64,000 nt of DNA, taken from contig KZ836112.1 in assembly GCA_003265685.1 (NCBI GenBank), forward strand, positions 1-64,000, in the 5' to 3' direction. Origin of the DNA: Piscinibacter caeni (GTDB lineage: Bacteria; Pseudomonadota; Gammaproteobacteria; Burkholderiales; Burkholderiaceae_C). The notes beneath the pieces are model-generated. The model saw only the letters and a program-made list of their open reading frames with translations, did not search any database and was not told where the DNA came from. Positions 24,901 to 32,347 of the stretch are shown in pieces. A program made the translations under genes and the position numbers. Each line of letters begins with the position of its first letter. Positions within the stretch are counted from its first letter, which is position 1.

Positions 24901-27789
24901 GAGCTCGGCGAGCGCTACCGGCTCGGCCTGTATCCCGGGCCGCTGGGTTCGGCGACGGCGGTGCTGCGCGTGCCCAACCGGCTCGAGGCCGAGCGCGGCA
25001 GCCTGGTGGGGGCCGTCGTCACCGGCCTGGGCAGCTACGACCGGGCGCTGACCCTGGACAGCCTGACCCAGGCGGTGCGCACCGGCGCGCTGCGCTACCT
25101 GCTGCACGCGGCCGACGTGCTCGGCCGCGAGGAGCGCGAGCTGCCGCTCGCGGCGCTGCTGCTCGGCTACAACTCGTCGGCCAACCTGACGGTGGGGGCC
25201 TCGGTCGAGGCGCTGGTGCGCGGCGTGCACCAGGCCAACGTGCGCTTCCACGAGTCGACGCGCCTGGCGATCCGCATCGCCCGGCTGGACATCGTCGAGC
25301 TCTACACCGACACCGCGATCACCGCCGTCTATGCGCTGCGCCAGCTCGAGCCGCGCCTGGCCGAGGAAACGCGGCAGCGCGGCACGCAACTCGTGTGCCG
25401 CGGCGAGCTGGTCGAGGGCGAGGGCGCGCGCCAGCGCCTGTTCGACGCCGGTGGGGGCAGCTACTGGCCCCGCCTGATGGTCATCGACGCCGACCGGCCC
25501 GAAGAGACGGCGGCACCCGATCCGACCGGCGAGCAGGGGTTCGCGCTGGCGCGCCGCGCGCTGGTGCCGAACCGGCTGCGCTTCCTGTTCGTCGGCCAGC
25601 GCGCGCGGGCCGAGTCGGTGGTGCAGCAGCGCCAGCCCGGGCTGGTCGAGAAGCTGGTGCGCGGCCAGATCCTGAACCCCGTGTGGCAGGAGGATTTCGG
25701 CCGCATGCTGTTCCAGCTGCTGGTGCCGCACGACTTCAAGGACGCCGCGCGCCAGCTCGACCGGGTGGTGCTGGTGGTCGACAGCTACACCGCCAACCTG
25801 CCCTGGGAGCTGATGCTGGCCGACGATTCCACCGGCGCGCAGGCCGACCGGCGGCCGCTCGCGCTGCGCGCCGCGGTCGTGCGCCAGCTGGCGTCGGCCG
25901 ACTACCGCCGCCAGGTGCGGCAGAGCCTGGCCCGCACCGCGCTGGTGGTCGGCAACCCGTCGGTGGAAGGGTTCGAGCAGGCCTTCCCGGGCACCCCCGA
26001 GCGGCCCAGCAAGCCGCCGCCGCCGCTGCAGGGGGCGGAGGCCGAGGCGCAGGCGATCGCGGCGCTGGTGGGCGGCGCCGGGTACGAGGTGCGCTCGGTG
26101 ATCGGCGCCGAGCAGACCGCCAAGGACGTGCTGGCGCTGCTGTATCGCCAGCCCTGGCGGCTGCTGCACATCTCGGCCCACGGCGTGTTCGATCTGCTGC
26201 ACGCGGACGGCCGCAAGCGCAGCGGCGTGCTGCTGTCCGACGGGCTGCTGATCACCGCCGCCGAGATCGACGCGATGGAGGCGGTGCCCGAGCTGGTGTT
26301 TCTCAACTGCTGCCACCTCGGCAAGATCGACAGCGCGCTGCTGCGCGACGGCAACAAGCTGGCCGCCAGCGTGGCCCGCGAGCTGATCGAGATCGGCGTG
26401 CGCTGCGTGGTGGTGGCCGGCTGGGCGGTCGACGACCGCAGCGCGCAGGTGTTCGGCCAGCATTTCTATGCGCAGCTGCTGCAGCAGGGCCGACCGTTCG
26501 GCGAGGCGGTGTTCACCGCGCGCCAGCGTGCGTGGGAGGCGAATCCGGACGAGATCACCTGGGGTGCGTTCCAGGCCTACGGCGACCCCGGCTGGGTGGC
26601 CGAGCCGCGTGTCGGCACGGCCACCGGCGCCGCCGCCGGGCAGCGCTTCGTGTCGCCCGAGGAGCTGCTGGATGCGCTGGCCGGGTTGCGGGCCGAGGTC
26701 GCGCGGCGCGGCAGCGGCGACCCGCGCGCGCTGCGCGGGCAGCGCACGCAGCTCGAGGCGCTGCTGCGCGAGCGCTGCCCGCCGGGCTGGCTGGCCCGCG
26801 GCGACCTGCAGTCCGCGCTCGGTGCGACCTGGCGCGACCTGGGCGATTTCGCGAAGTCGCGCGCGGCCTTCCTGGCCGCCCTCCAGTCCGACGACCAGCG
26901 CGGCCGCGTGCCGATCCGCGATCTCGAGCAACTCGCCAACGTCGAGGCGCGCCTGGGGGACCAGAGCAACCGGGCCGACCTGATCCAGCTCGCGCTGTAC
27001 CGCCTCGAGACGCTGGACCGCCTCACCGCGCCGGACTTCGGCGGAGAGACTGGCGCCGCACCGCGCCGCAGCCCGGAGCGCAGTGCCCTGTTCGGCAGCG
27101 CCTACAAGCGCCTGGCCGGGCTGCACGCCCGCCTGCTGCTGGGGGCGAGCCCGTCGCCCGACGAGGCCGCGCAGATCTCGGCCGCGCTGCGCCAGGCGCT
27201 CGAGCACAGCCGCGACGCCTACCGCGGCACGGCCGCGGACGCGGCGGCCGACCCGTACCTGCTGCTGAACCGGCTCGCGCTCGAGGCCCTGACGCCCTGG
27301 GCCGGGCGCGAAGGCGACCGCGCCGCCGCGGTGGCGCTGGCGCACGAAGCCGGCCGCCGGGCCGCCGAACGCTTTGCCGCCGCCCCCGACTTCTGGAACG
27401 CGGTGATGCAGGCCGAGGCCGGGCTGGTCGAGCACCTGCTCGACGGCAGCCTGGGCGCCGAGGGTACCGAGGGCGACGGCGCGCTCGAGGAGGTCGCGGC
27501 GGGTTACGTGCAGGCGCTGGCCGGCGTGATCGCACGGCCGGGGCAGGTCGACTCGGTGACCACGCAGATGGACCTGCTGTCGCGCTTCTGCGATGCGCTG
27601 TCGCTCGATGCCGGCACCGGCGCGGGGGCGCTGCGCCGCACCGCCGACCGCCTGCAGGCGCTGGCGCAGCGCCTGCAGCCCGGCCACGCGCGCAGGCTCG
27701 ATCGACCGAAACCGCTGCCTGCGCCGCTCCCGGCCGCCCGGAAGGCCACGCGCAAGAGCCCGGCCCGTCGCGCATCGACACGACGCTGA
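21919..27789 (+). CDS. Giant fusion: two lipase-like alpha/beta hydrolases plus CHAT protease domain
   Basis: A 1956-residue protein. Hydrolase 1 spans about 200-450, with the H-G-T-G-S-H loop and nucleophile Ser286 in S-H-S-R-G-G. Hydrolase 2 (about 555-900) is LCAT/PGAP1-like: L-L-P-G-V-M-G-T-H, Ser664 in A-H-S-M-G-G and G-T-P-N-Q-G. A central alpha/beta domain (about 950-1190) resembles the macro-like N-terminus of leucyl aminopeptidases. The CHAT domain covers about 1210-1565, with His1421 in S-A-H-G and Cys1465 in N-C-C-H-L-G. The last 390 residues are helical and repeat-like. No signal peptide or membrane helix is evident. GAGGAG precedes ATG 21919. CHAT is a caspase relative, so two cysteine proteases and two esterases are encoded together. 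The order of domains suggests proteolytic switching of lipase effectors, but that is inference. Confidence 0.85.
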   Translation: MPVAIELLGQPAPQARLPDLFAGVSRDVDPARSVFLPEGYLVPRGTWDVGARTRDSGAAATLRHRAGDDEVLVLELADGSILVSSAARLAASLRRTHPELIAPDGTLLLEQLRASGAQARGAFGEAVGGLVAKVFSVGVGARPDDIVADALRDSGLDLALLGVSWAGTKALMWAVEKRLPRGPGLYAWSGGELAPQPVAQFDARVLAEPQRYPMLVFLHGTGSHTLGSFGDLRSAGREFWAALEQRYPGGVYGYEHRTLSESPIENALALLELLPARARVDLVSHSRGGLVGDLLCTGDLAALIPAYRHDLPGTGDADPAEAARVIAELRDAHAAQRELLQRLSAQLQAKQPQLQRYVRVACPAAGTLLASGNFDLFLSGLLTLIGRVPGFFGSPYYAAFKRVVIEIARNRTNPRLVPGIEAMLPDAPLARLLRDAPVRDGLRMGLIAGDIEGGNLLQRLGVLLTDHLLFSAVDNDLVVDTPAMLAGVAPRAGARVKFDRGADVSHFRYFENADTRDALNDWLMADDPAAVAAFSALPDPAALEAALQAASREVDTGERPVVLLLPGVMGTHLARGDDRIWFDPVDLAAGGLAQIAWGSDEVVPQDLFALAYGRLCAHLAASHRVERFGYDWRQPLDVLADRLAERLQALMARSPQPIRLLAHSMGGLVVRACIHRHRALMDTLMARPGARFVMLGTPNQGAYSMVANLLGKGDALRALARLDLKHDLQQLLDIVAGFRGALALLPKPGFQDQFQGQSDGGSDWDFQRAETWSQLGGKVRDLWFGDGRCGRPVQEALDAAGWLWAQDGPQRPALPPGYEGSTIYVFGQAANTPCGLREIDGRLKMIGTSRGDGSVSWESGRIGGVGSSYYMPAVHGDLADTAEHFPALVELLQNGRTDALPQQPGVTRELEQPVPVAYDAGPPQVEDAESVQRRITGAATQRRAGTPSKPQRKLVVTVRAQDLRFVTQPILVGHYDQDPIAGPQALIDRELLGNELGERYRLGLYPGPLGSATAVLRVPNRLEAERGSLVGAVVTGLGSYDRALTLDSLTQAVRTGALRYLLHAADVLGREERELPLAALLLGYNSSANLTVGASVEALVRGVHQANVRFHESTRLAIRIARLDIVELYTDTAITAVYALRQLEPRLAEETRQRGTQLVCRGELVEGEGARQRLFDAGGGSYWPRLMVIDADRPEETAAPDPTGEQGFALARRALVPNRLRFLFVGQRARAESVVQQRQPGLVEKLVRGQILNPVWQEDFGRMLFQLLVPHDFKDAARQLDRVVLVVDSYTANLPWELMLADDSTGAQADRRPLALRAAVVRQLASADYRRQVRQSLARTALVVGNPSVEGFEQAFPGTPERPSKPPPPLQGAEAEAQAIAALVGGAGYEVRSVIGAEQTAKDVLALLYRQPWRLLHISAHGVFDLLHADGRKRSGVLLSDGLLITAAEIDAMEAVPELVFLNCCHLGKIDSALLRDGNKLAASVARELIEIGVRCVVVAGWAVDDRSAQVFGQHFYAQLLQQGRPFGEAVFTARQRAWEANPDEITWGAFQAYGDPGWVAEPRVGTATGAAAGQRFVSPEELLDALAGLRAEVARRGSGDPRALRGQRTQLEALLRERCPPGWLARGDLQSALGATWRDLGDFAKSRAAFLAALQSDDQRGRVPIRDLEQLANVEARLGDQSNRADLIQLALYRLETLDRLTAPDFGGETGAAPRRSPERSALFGSAYKRLAGLHARLLLGASPSPDEAAQISAALRQALEHSRDAYRGTAADAAADPYLLLNRLALEALTPWAGREGDRAAAVALAHEAGRRAAERFAAAPDFWNAVMQAEAGLVEHLLDGSLGAEGTEGDGALEEVAAGYVQALAGVIARPGQVDSVTTQMDLLSRFCDALSLDAGTGAGALRRTADRLQALAQRLQPGHARRLDRPKPLPAPLPAARKATRKSPARRASTRR

Positions 27790-27818
27790 CGCCTGCGACC
27801 GCCAGACGAGCCGGGACC

Positions 27819-28427
27819 ATGGCCGCGGACATCCTCAGGGTGATGATCAGCAGCACCGCGCACGACCTGCCCGACCATCGGGCGGTGGCGCGCGATGCCT
27901 GCCTGGCCACCGGCTACTACCCGGATCGTTTCGAGGAGCGGCCGGTGCGCGACGTCGACCCGGTGGCGCGTTCGATGGCGATGGTCGACGACGCCGATAT
28001 CTACCTGTGCGTGCTCGGCCGGCGCTACGGCACCGTGCCGAAAGGGGAGACGCGCTCGATCACCGAGATGGAGTTCGATCGTGCGCAGCGGCGCGACCTG
28101 GAGACGCTGGTGTTCGTGATGGCCCCGACACATCCCGTGCTGCCGGATCAGGTCGAGGCCAGTCGCCTGGCCCAGTCCCGGCTGCAGCGCTTCACGAAGA
28201 AGGCGTCCGTACACCTGCGCGGCGAGTTCGCGTCGCCCGAGCAGCTGAAATCGCAGCTCATGGGCGCGCTGTCGGACCTGACGCTCGAACGCGTGCGGCG
28301 CGAGTCGCAGGCGCTGGTCGAGATGGTGCTGTCGCACCGTGCCGACGACGCCCAGCACCTGCAGCGCATGCGCGACCAGGCGGACCGGCTCAGGAGCCTG
28401 CAGGCGCGGCTGCCGCCGTCACCGTGA
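27819..28427 (+). CDS. DUF4062 domain protein
   Basis: A 202-residue protein. The N-terminal half is DUF4062: it starts L-R-V-M-I-S-S-T-A-H-D-L and continues with a D-A-D-I-Y-L-C-V-L-G-R-R-Y-G strand and an S-I-T-E-M-E-F segment, a TIR-like alpha/beta fold usually found at the N-terminus of STAND NTPases and defence proteins. Here it stands alone, followed by a helical tail (about 140-200) and no NTPase. The ATG is 30 bases after the CHAT gene. As a free-standing adaptor it could bind another component of this operon. No enzymatic residues can be named with confidence. Confidence 0.78.
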   Translation: MAADILRVMISSTAHDLPDHRAVARDACLATGYYPDRFEERPVRDVDPVARSMAMVDDADIYLCVLGRRYGTVPKGETRSITEMEFDRAQRRDLETLVFVMAPTHPVLPDQVEASRLAQSRLQRFTKKASVHLRGEFASPEQLKSQLMGALSDLTLERVRRESQALVEMVLSHRADDAQHLQRMRDQADRLRSLQARLPPSP

Positions 28428-28460
28428 CCCCCGTCTGTTTTCACCCACCGGAGGAAGACC

Positions 28461-29171
28461 ATGCCCAAGCCCTACATCGTCCGCAAGGGCGACACCCTGC
28501 CGAAGATCGCCGAGGCGCTGTTCGGCGACCGCAAGCTCGCCGCCGCGCTGGCCGGCTACAACGGCTTGCCGGATGCGAAGAGCATCGTCGTCGGCCAGGC
28601 GATCCACATTCCGGCCAAGTCCGAGCTCGCGCCGCCGAAGAAGAAGGGGCCGGCGGGCGCGCGCGCCGGGGTGATGCCGTGGCCGAATGCCCCGCACGGC
28701 CTGGCCGAGATCCAGGCCACCTTCGGCGACCTGACGCAGTTCCCGCCCGGTCCGAACAACGAGGCCAACGCGAAGTGGGAGGCGCAGTTCCTCGCCTCGG
28801 CCAAGCTGCCGCAGCCGATCCCGCTGACCTTCAACCTGGCCGTCTCGGCGCGCAGCCTGCGCTGCCACAAGCTGCTGGTGCCGCTGTACGAGGCGGTGTT
28901 CGCCGACATCATGGCCAAGGGCCTGTGGGGCTCGATCAAGACCACTGGCGGCGGCTACAACTGGCGCATGAAGCGCGGCCAGGCCAAGCCCTCGACGCAC
29001 ACCTGGGGCATCGCGTTCGACCTGAACGACAAGACCAACGCGATGGGCACCGCGGGCGACATGGACCCGAGGCTGGTCGAACTGATCGAGGGCTACGGCT
29101 TCACCTGGGGCGGGCGCTGGTCGGGGCAGAACAAGGATCCGATGCACTTCCAGTACTGCAGCGGATACTGA
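28461..29171 (+). CDS. LysM domain plus M15-family D,D-/L,D-carboxypeptidase
   Basis: A 236-residue protein. LysM covers about 3-53 (Y-I-V-R-K-G-D-T-L start, I-H-I-P end). A VanY/endolysin-type M15 peptidase domain covers about 125-232, with zinc ligands in T-H-T-W-G-I-A-F-D (His and Asp) and in D-P-M-H-F (His). It should bind and trim peptidoglycan stem peptides. GGAGGAAG precedes the ATG. No signal peptide or membrane anchor is visible, so export by the general pathway is not supported; phage endolysins share this arrangement. It ends the co-directional block and converges on an SDR gene. Confidence 0.86.
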   Translation: MPKPYIVRKGDTLPKIAEALFGDRKLAAALAGYNGLPDAKSIVVGQAIHIPAKSELAPPKKKGPAGARAGVMPWPNAPHGLAEIQATFGDLTQFPPGPNNEANAKWEAQFLASAKLPQPIPLTFNLAVSARSLRCHKLLVPLYEAVFADIMAKGLWGSIKTTGGGYNWRMKRGQAKPSTHTWGIAFDLNDKTNAMGTAGDMDPRLVELIEGYGFTWGGRWSGQNKDPMHFQYCSGY

Positions 29172-29178
29172 GCAAGCC

Positions 29179-29964
29179 TCAGCGGCCGCCGGTCACGTCG
29201 ACGATCGAGCCGGTGGTGTAGCTGCTCTCGTCCGACAGCAGCCAGACGACTGCGCGCGCCACCTCGTCGGCCGTGCCGCTGCGCTGCATCGGCACCAGCG
29301 GGGCCATCTGCCTGGCACGGTCCGGGATGCCGCCGGAGGCGTGGATGTCGGTCTCGATGATGCCCGGCCGCACCGCGTTGACGCGGATGCCTTCGGCCGC
29401 CACCTCCTTGGCCAGGCCGACGGTGAAGGTGTCGATCGCGCCCTTGGCGGCAGCGTAGTCGACGTACTGGCCCGGCGCGCCCAGGCGTGCCGCCGCCGAG
29501 CTGAGGTTGACGATCGCGCCGCCGCGCCCGCCGTAGCGCGTCGACAGGCGCCGCACCGCCTCGCGCGCGCAGTGGAAGCTGCCGAACACGTTGACGGCGA
29601 ACATGCGCTGCAGGCGCGCCGCGTCCATCTGGTCGACACGCGCGGCCTGGTCCACCACGCCGGCGTTGTTCACCAGGCCCTGCAGCGGCGGCAGCGCGCG
29701 GTCGACGCGCTCGAACAGGGCGGTCACCTGCTCGGGCTCGGCCACGTCGGCCTGCACGGCGAGCGCCCGGCCGCCGGCCTGGCGGATCGCGGCCACCACC
29801 GCGTCGGCCGCACGCTGGTCGCGGGTGTAGTTGACCGCCACCGCCCAGCCGTGCCGGGCCGCCGCGAGCGCCGCCGCGGCGCCGATGCCGCGGCTGCCGC
29901 CGGTCACGATCACCGTGGCGTCGAGCGCCTGCTCACTCCTCGCCGTCTTCGCCGGGGTCGCCAT
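29179..29964 (-). CDS. SDR-family NAD(P)-dependent oxidoreductase
   Basis: A 261-residue classical short-chain dehydrogenase. Cofactor motif T-G-G-S-R-G-I-G at about 21-28, N-N-A-G at about 98, and catalytic S, Y-x-x-x-K (Y-A-A-A-K, about 170) are all present, with the usual G-I-I-E-T-D and D-V-T-G-G ends. Asn-Tyr-Thr-Arg after the second strand suggests NADP(H) preference. The substrate is unknown; it resembles FabG-like or glucose-dehydrogenase-like proteins. The first 32 bases overlap the end of the FHA gene, so it is probably co-transcribed with it. Confidence 0.85.
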   Translation of the reverse strand: MATPAKTARSEQALDATVIVTGGSRGIGAAAALAAARHGWAVAVNYTRDQRAADAVVAAIRQAGGRALAVQADVAEPEQVTALFERVDRALPPLQGLVNNAGVVDQAARVDQMDAARLQRMFAVNVFGSFHCAREAVRRLSTRYGGRGGAIVNLSSAAARLGAPGQYVDYAAAKGAIDTFTVGLAKEVAAEGIRVNAVRPGIIETDIHASGGIPDRARQMAPLVPMQRSGTADEVARAVVWLLSDESSYTTGSIVDVTGGR

Positions 29965-30946
29965 TCGTCTTCTCCTGCGCCTTGCGGTCCAGCAGCGGCT
30001 GCAGCGCGGCCAGGCCGTCGACGAACTGCTCGGTGGACACCGGCCGGGCCAGCCGCAGCGCCGGGGGGAACAGGTGGCTCATGTAGAGCTCGGCACCGAG
30101 CCGGTCGCTGCGCTGCTGGTTGAACCACAGCGACAGGCTCACGCCGACCACCAGCGCCAGCAGCGCCACGCCACGCAGCAGCCGCGGCCGCGCCGGCTCG
30201 ACGGCCAGCAGGTGGAAGTACAGCGCCGCGGCGCCGATCGCGTAGACCGCGACCCAGCCGAAATCGGCGATCCACGGCCACGACAGCGCGTAGGCCAGCA
30301 GCTCCGGCACGACGCCGGCCACGATCCACGCCAGGCTCGCGCTCAGGAACACCTTCAGGTGCCAGCCGAAGTGCAGCGCGCGCGTGAAGGTCTTGGACAG
30401 CAGCGACCACAGCCCGCACCACACCGCGGTGCCGACCACGGCCGTCAGCAGCATCGCGCCCCAGCTGCGGCCGAAGGTGTCGGGGTCGCTCTCGAGCCAG
30501 GTGTTGAAGCTCAGCGCGGCCAGCAGCAGCAGGCCGACCAGCAGCGTCGACCCGTAGCGCCGGGTGCGCGTGATCTCGCGCTCGAGCGGCCGCTCGGGCG
30601 CCATCGCGTGGCCGGGCAGGCGCAGGCGCAGCCGCGTGCGGCCGAGGCCGAGCTCGACCGGCTCGCCCGACTCGGGCAGCGGCTCGCGCTCGCCGCGGCG
30701 CAGCAACCGGCGGCCGCAGCGCACGCCGTTGTCGCTGTCCAGCACCTCGAGCTCGAGGCCGGCCTCGCCCTGCACGAGGCGGGCGTGGTGCGGGGCGACA
30801 TGCGGGTCGCTCAGCAGCAGGTCGTTGTCGAGCGCACGGCCGATCGTCAGCGGCCAGTCGTGCACCGGGTGCAGCGGGCGGGCGCTGCCGTCGCGGTCGA
30901 GCCACTCGACGACGGCCTTCACGCCGCCGTTCACTTCGGCGCCCAT
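29933..30946 (-). CDS. FHA-domain membrane protein
   Basis: A 337-residue protein. An N-terminal forkhead-associated fold (about 8-110) carries the phosphothreonine-binding pattern I-G-R-x-x-x-N-D at about 35-42 and H-H-A-R, followed by D-N-G-V. Four to five membrane helices lie between about 133 and 262, then a soluble C-terminal tail. FHA modules read Ser/Thr phosphorylation; no kinase gene is in the window. It begins 16 bases inside the end of the S1C protease gene and overlaps the SDR start, so the three genes share a transcript. The role is unknown. Confidence 0.78.
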   Translation of the reverse strand: MGAEVNGGVKAVVEWLDRDGSARPLHPVHDWPLTIGRALDNDLLLSDPHVAPHHARLVQGEAGLELEVLDSDNGVRCGRRLLRRGEREPLPESGEPVELGLGRTRLRLRLPGHAMAPERPLEREITRTRRYGSTLLVGLLLLAALSFNTWLESDPDTFGRSWGAMLLTAVVGTAVWCGLWSLLSKTFTRALHFGWHLKVFLSASLAWIVAGVVPELLAYALSWPWIADFGWVAVYAIGAAALYFHLLAVEPARPRLLRGVALLALVVGVSLSLWFNQQRSDRLGAELYMSHLFPPALRLARPVSTEQFVDGLAALQPLLDRKAQEKTNGDPGEDGEE

Positions 30947-32292
30947 TCGTAGGCCTCGAGGTAGTGCCGCGCCAGGCGCTGGGCGTTGGCGAAGCTCACG
31001 CCCTGGGCGTCGAAGCGGCCCTGCACGCCGGCCCGGTTCTGGTCGAGCGTGGCCACCAGCACCGACACGTCGTAGAGCTGCGGCAGCTTCTTGTAGGCGC
31101 GCAGGCAGGTGACGGCGCGCAGCACCAGGCCCTTGCGGTCGACGTAGTCCTCATGGCACTGCGGCTGCGTCTGCAGCTCGCCGCGCAGGCGGCTGAAGCC
31201 CTCGTTGCGGAAGCTCGCCGAATGGCGCGCCGCGAAGCGCAGCGCGCCGAGCTTGCTGCCGTCGTAGCTCTCGTGGCGCACCACGATCCAGCCGGTGTTG
31301 AACTCGCCGGCAAAGATCTGCGTGTCCATCACGCAGTCGGAGCGCTCCAGGTCGAGCCCGCCGGTGCGCGACACCTCGCTGCTGCCCCAGCAGCGCATGA
31401 ACTCGTCGGCCGGCACCGGCACGCGGTAGCGCGGATGCGTCGCGCTCTTCCAGCCCTGGCGGATGAAACGTTCGGTCAGCTCGGCCTGGTGCGTCATCAG
31501 CTGCGCGGTGACGCTCGGGTAGGCCGGCACCGGCAGCGGCGCCGACTCGCGCCCGCGTGCCAGCAGCGCGGCGGCGAAGGCCCCGGGCACCAGAAAGCTG
31601 ACCTGCTCGCCGTCCACGCGCCGGGCCACGTTCACGCCGATCACGCGGCCTTCCTGGTCGAGCGCCGGGCCGCCGCTCATGCCGCCCGACAGCGCGCCGC
31701 CGAAGAAGATCTGCGGGTAGAAGCTGCGCTTGACCAGGCCGTTGTAGTTGCCCTCCATCACCGCGAAGCCGACGTCCAGCGGGTTGCCCAGCGAGTAGAT
31801 GCGCTCGCCCTGCGCGAGCGTCTGCGCCTCGGGGCGGAACGTCAGCGCGTCGAAGCGCCGGCCGTCGGCGTCGGCCGCCTTCAGCAGCGCCAGGTCGTGC
31901 AGCACGTCGATCTGCAGGATCGTGACCGGCGCCTCGCGGCCGTCGGCCGTCACGTAGACCAGGTCGTGCCGCTCGGGCTTGAGCGCCGCCTGGCTGACGA
32001 CGTGGTAGTTGGTGAGGATGTGGCCCTCGGCGCTGACGAAGAAGCCCGAGCCGACCGAGGTCTGGCTGGCGCGGCCCTTGAGCACGGTGCGGATCTGCAC
32101 CAGCTGCGAACGCGCCTGCTCGTAGACCTTGCGCGCCGACAGCGAGGGCGGTGCGACGAGTTCGGCATCGCCCGGGGCGCTCGCCGCGCCGGCCGGTGAC
32201 GCCACCAGCACGCCGGCCACGGCGGCCCAAAGGCCCCGCGCGAGGCGGCCCGGCGAGCGGCCGCGGAGGCGCAGGGGGTTCATCGAATTCAT
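30931..32292 (-). CDS. Exported trypsin-like serine protease (S1C)
   Basis: A 453-residue protein with a signal peptide (about 10-38, ending A-G-A-A). The protease domain lies at about 55-265 with the triad visible as His in N-Y-H-V-V, Asp in H-D-L-A-L-L and Ser in G-G-M-S-G-G-P. No PDZ domain is visible; the C-terminal 190 residues contain several cysteines (M-R-C-W, R-S-D-C, P-Q-C-H, V-T-C-L), suggesting a disulfide-rich periplasmic domain. Start options are ATG 32292 or 32283; neither has a strong ribosome site. It heads the protease-FHA-SDR run and is divergent from the ABC substrate-binding protein. Confidence 0.83.
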   Translation of the reverse strand: MNSMNPLRLRGRSPGRLARGLWAAVAGVLVASPAGAASAPGDAELVAPPSLSARKVYEQARSQLVQIRTVLKGRASQTSVGSGFFVSAEGHILTNYHVVSQAALKPERHDLVYVTADGREAPVTILQIDVLHDLALLKAADADGRRFDALTFRPEAQTLAQGERIYSLGNPLDVGFAVMEGNYNGLVKRSFYPQIFFGGALSGGMSGGPALDQEGRVIGVNVARRVDGEQVSFLVPGAFAAALLARGRESAPLPVPAYPSVTAQLMTHQAELTERFIRQGWKSATHPRYRVPVPADEFMRCWGSSEVSRTGGLDLERSDCVMDTQIFAGEFNTGWIVVRHESYDGSKLGALRFAARHSASFRNEGFSRLRGELQTQPQCHEDYVDRKGLVLRAVTCLRAYKKLPQLYDVSVLVATLDQNRAGVQGRFDAQGVSFANAQRLARHYLEAYEWAPK

Positions 32293-32347
32293 TCTAAGCG
32301 TCGAGCATGGTTCAATCGGCCTCCCCGCCAACGACCCTGCCCCGACG

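Noticed and set aside
21877-27687. A 1936-residue open frame on the minus strand opposite the lipase-CHAT gene
   Set aside because: Composition is His/Arg/Gln-rich shadow coding; the plus strand has intact catalytic motifs and normal codon bias.
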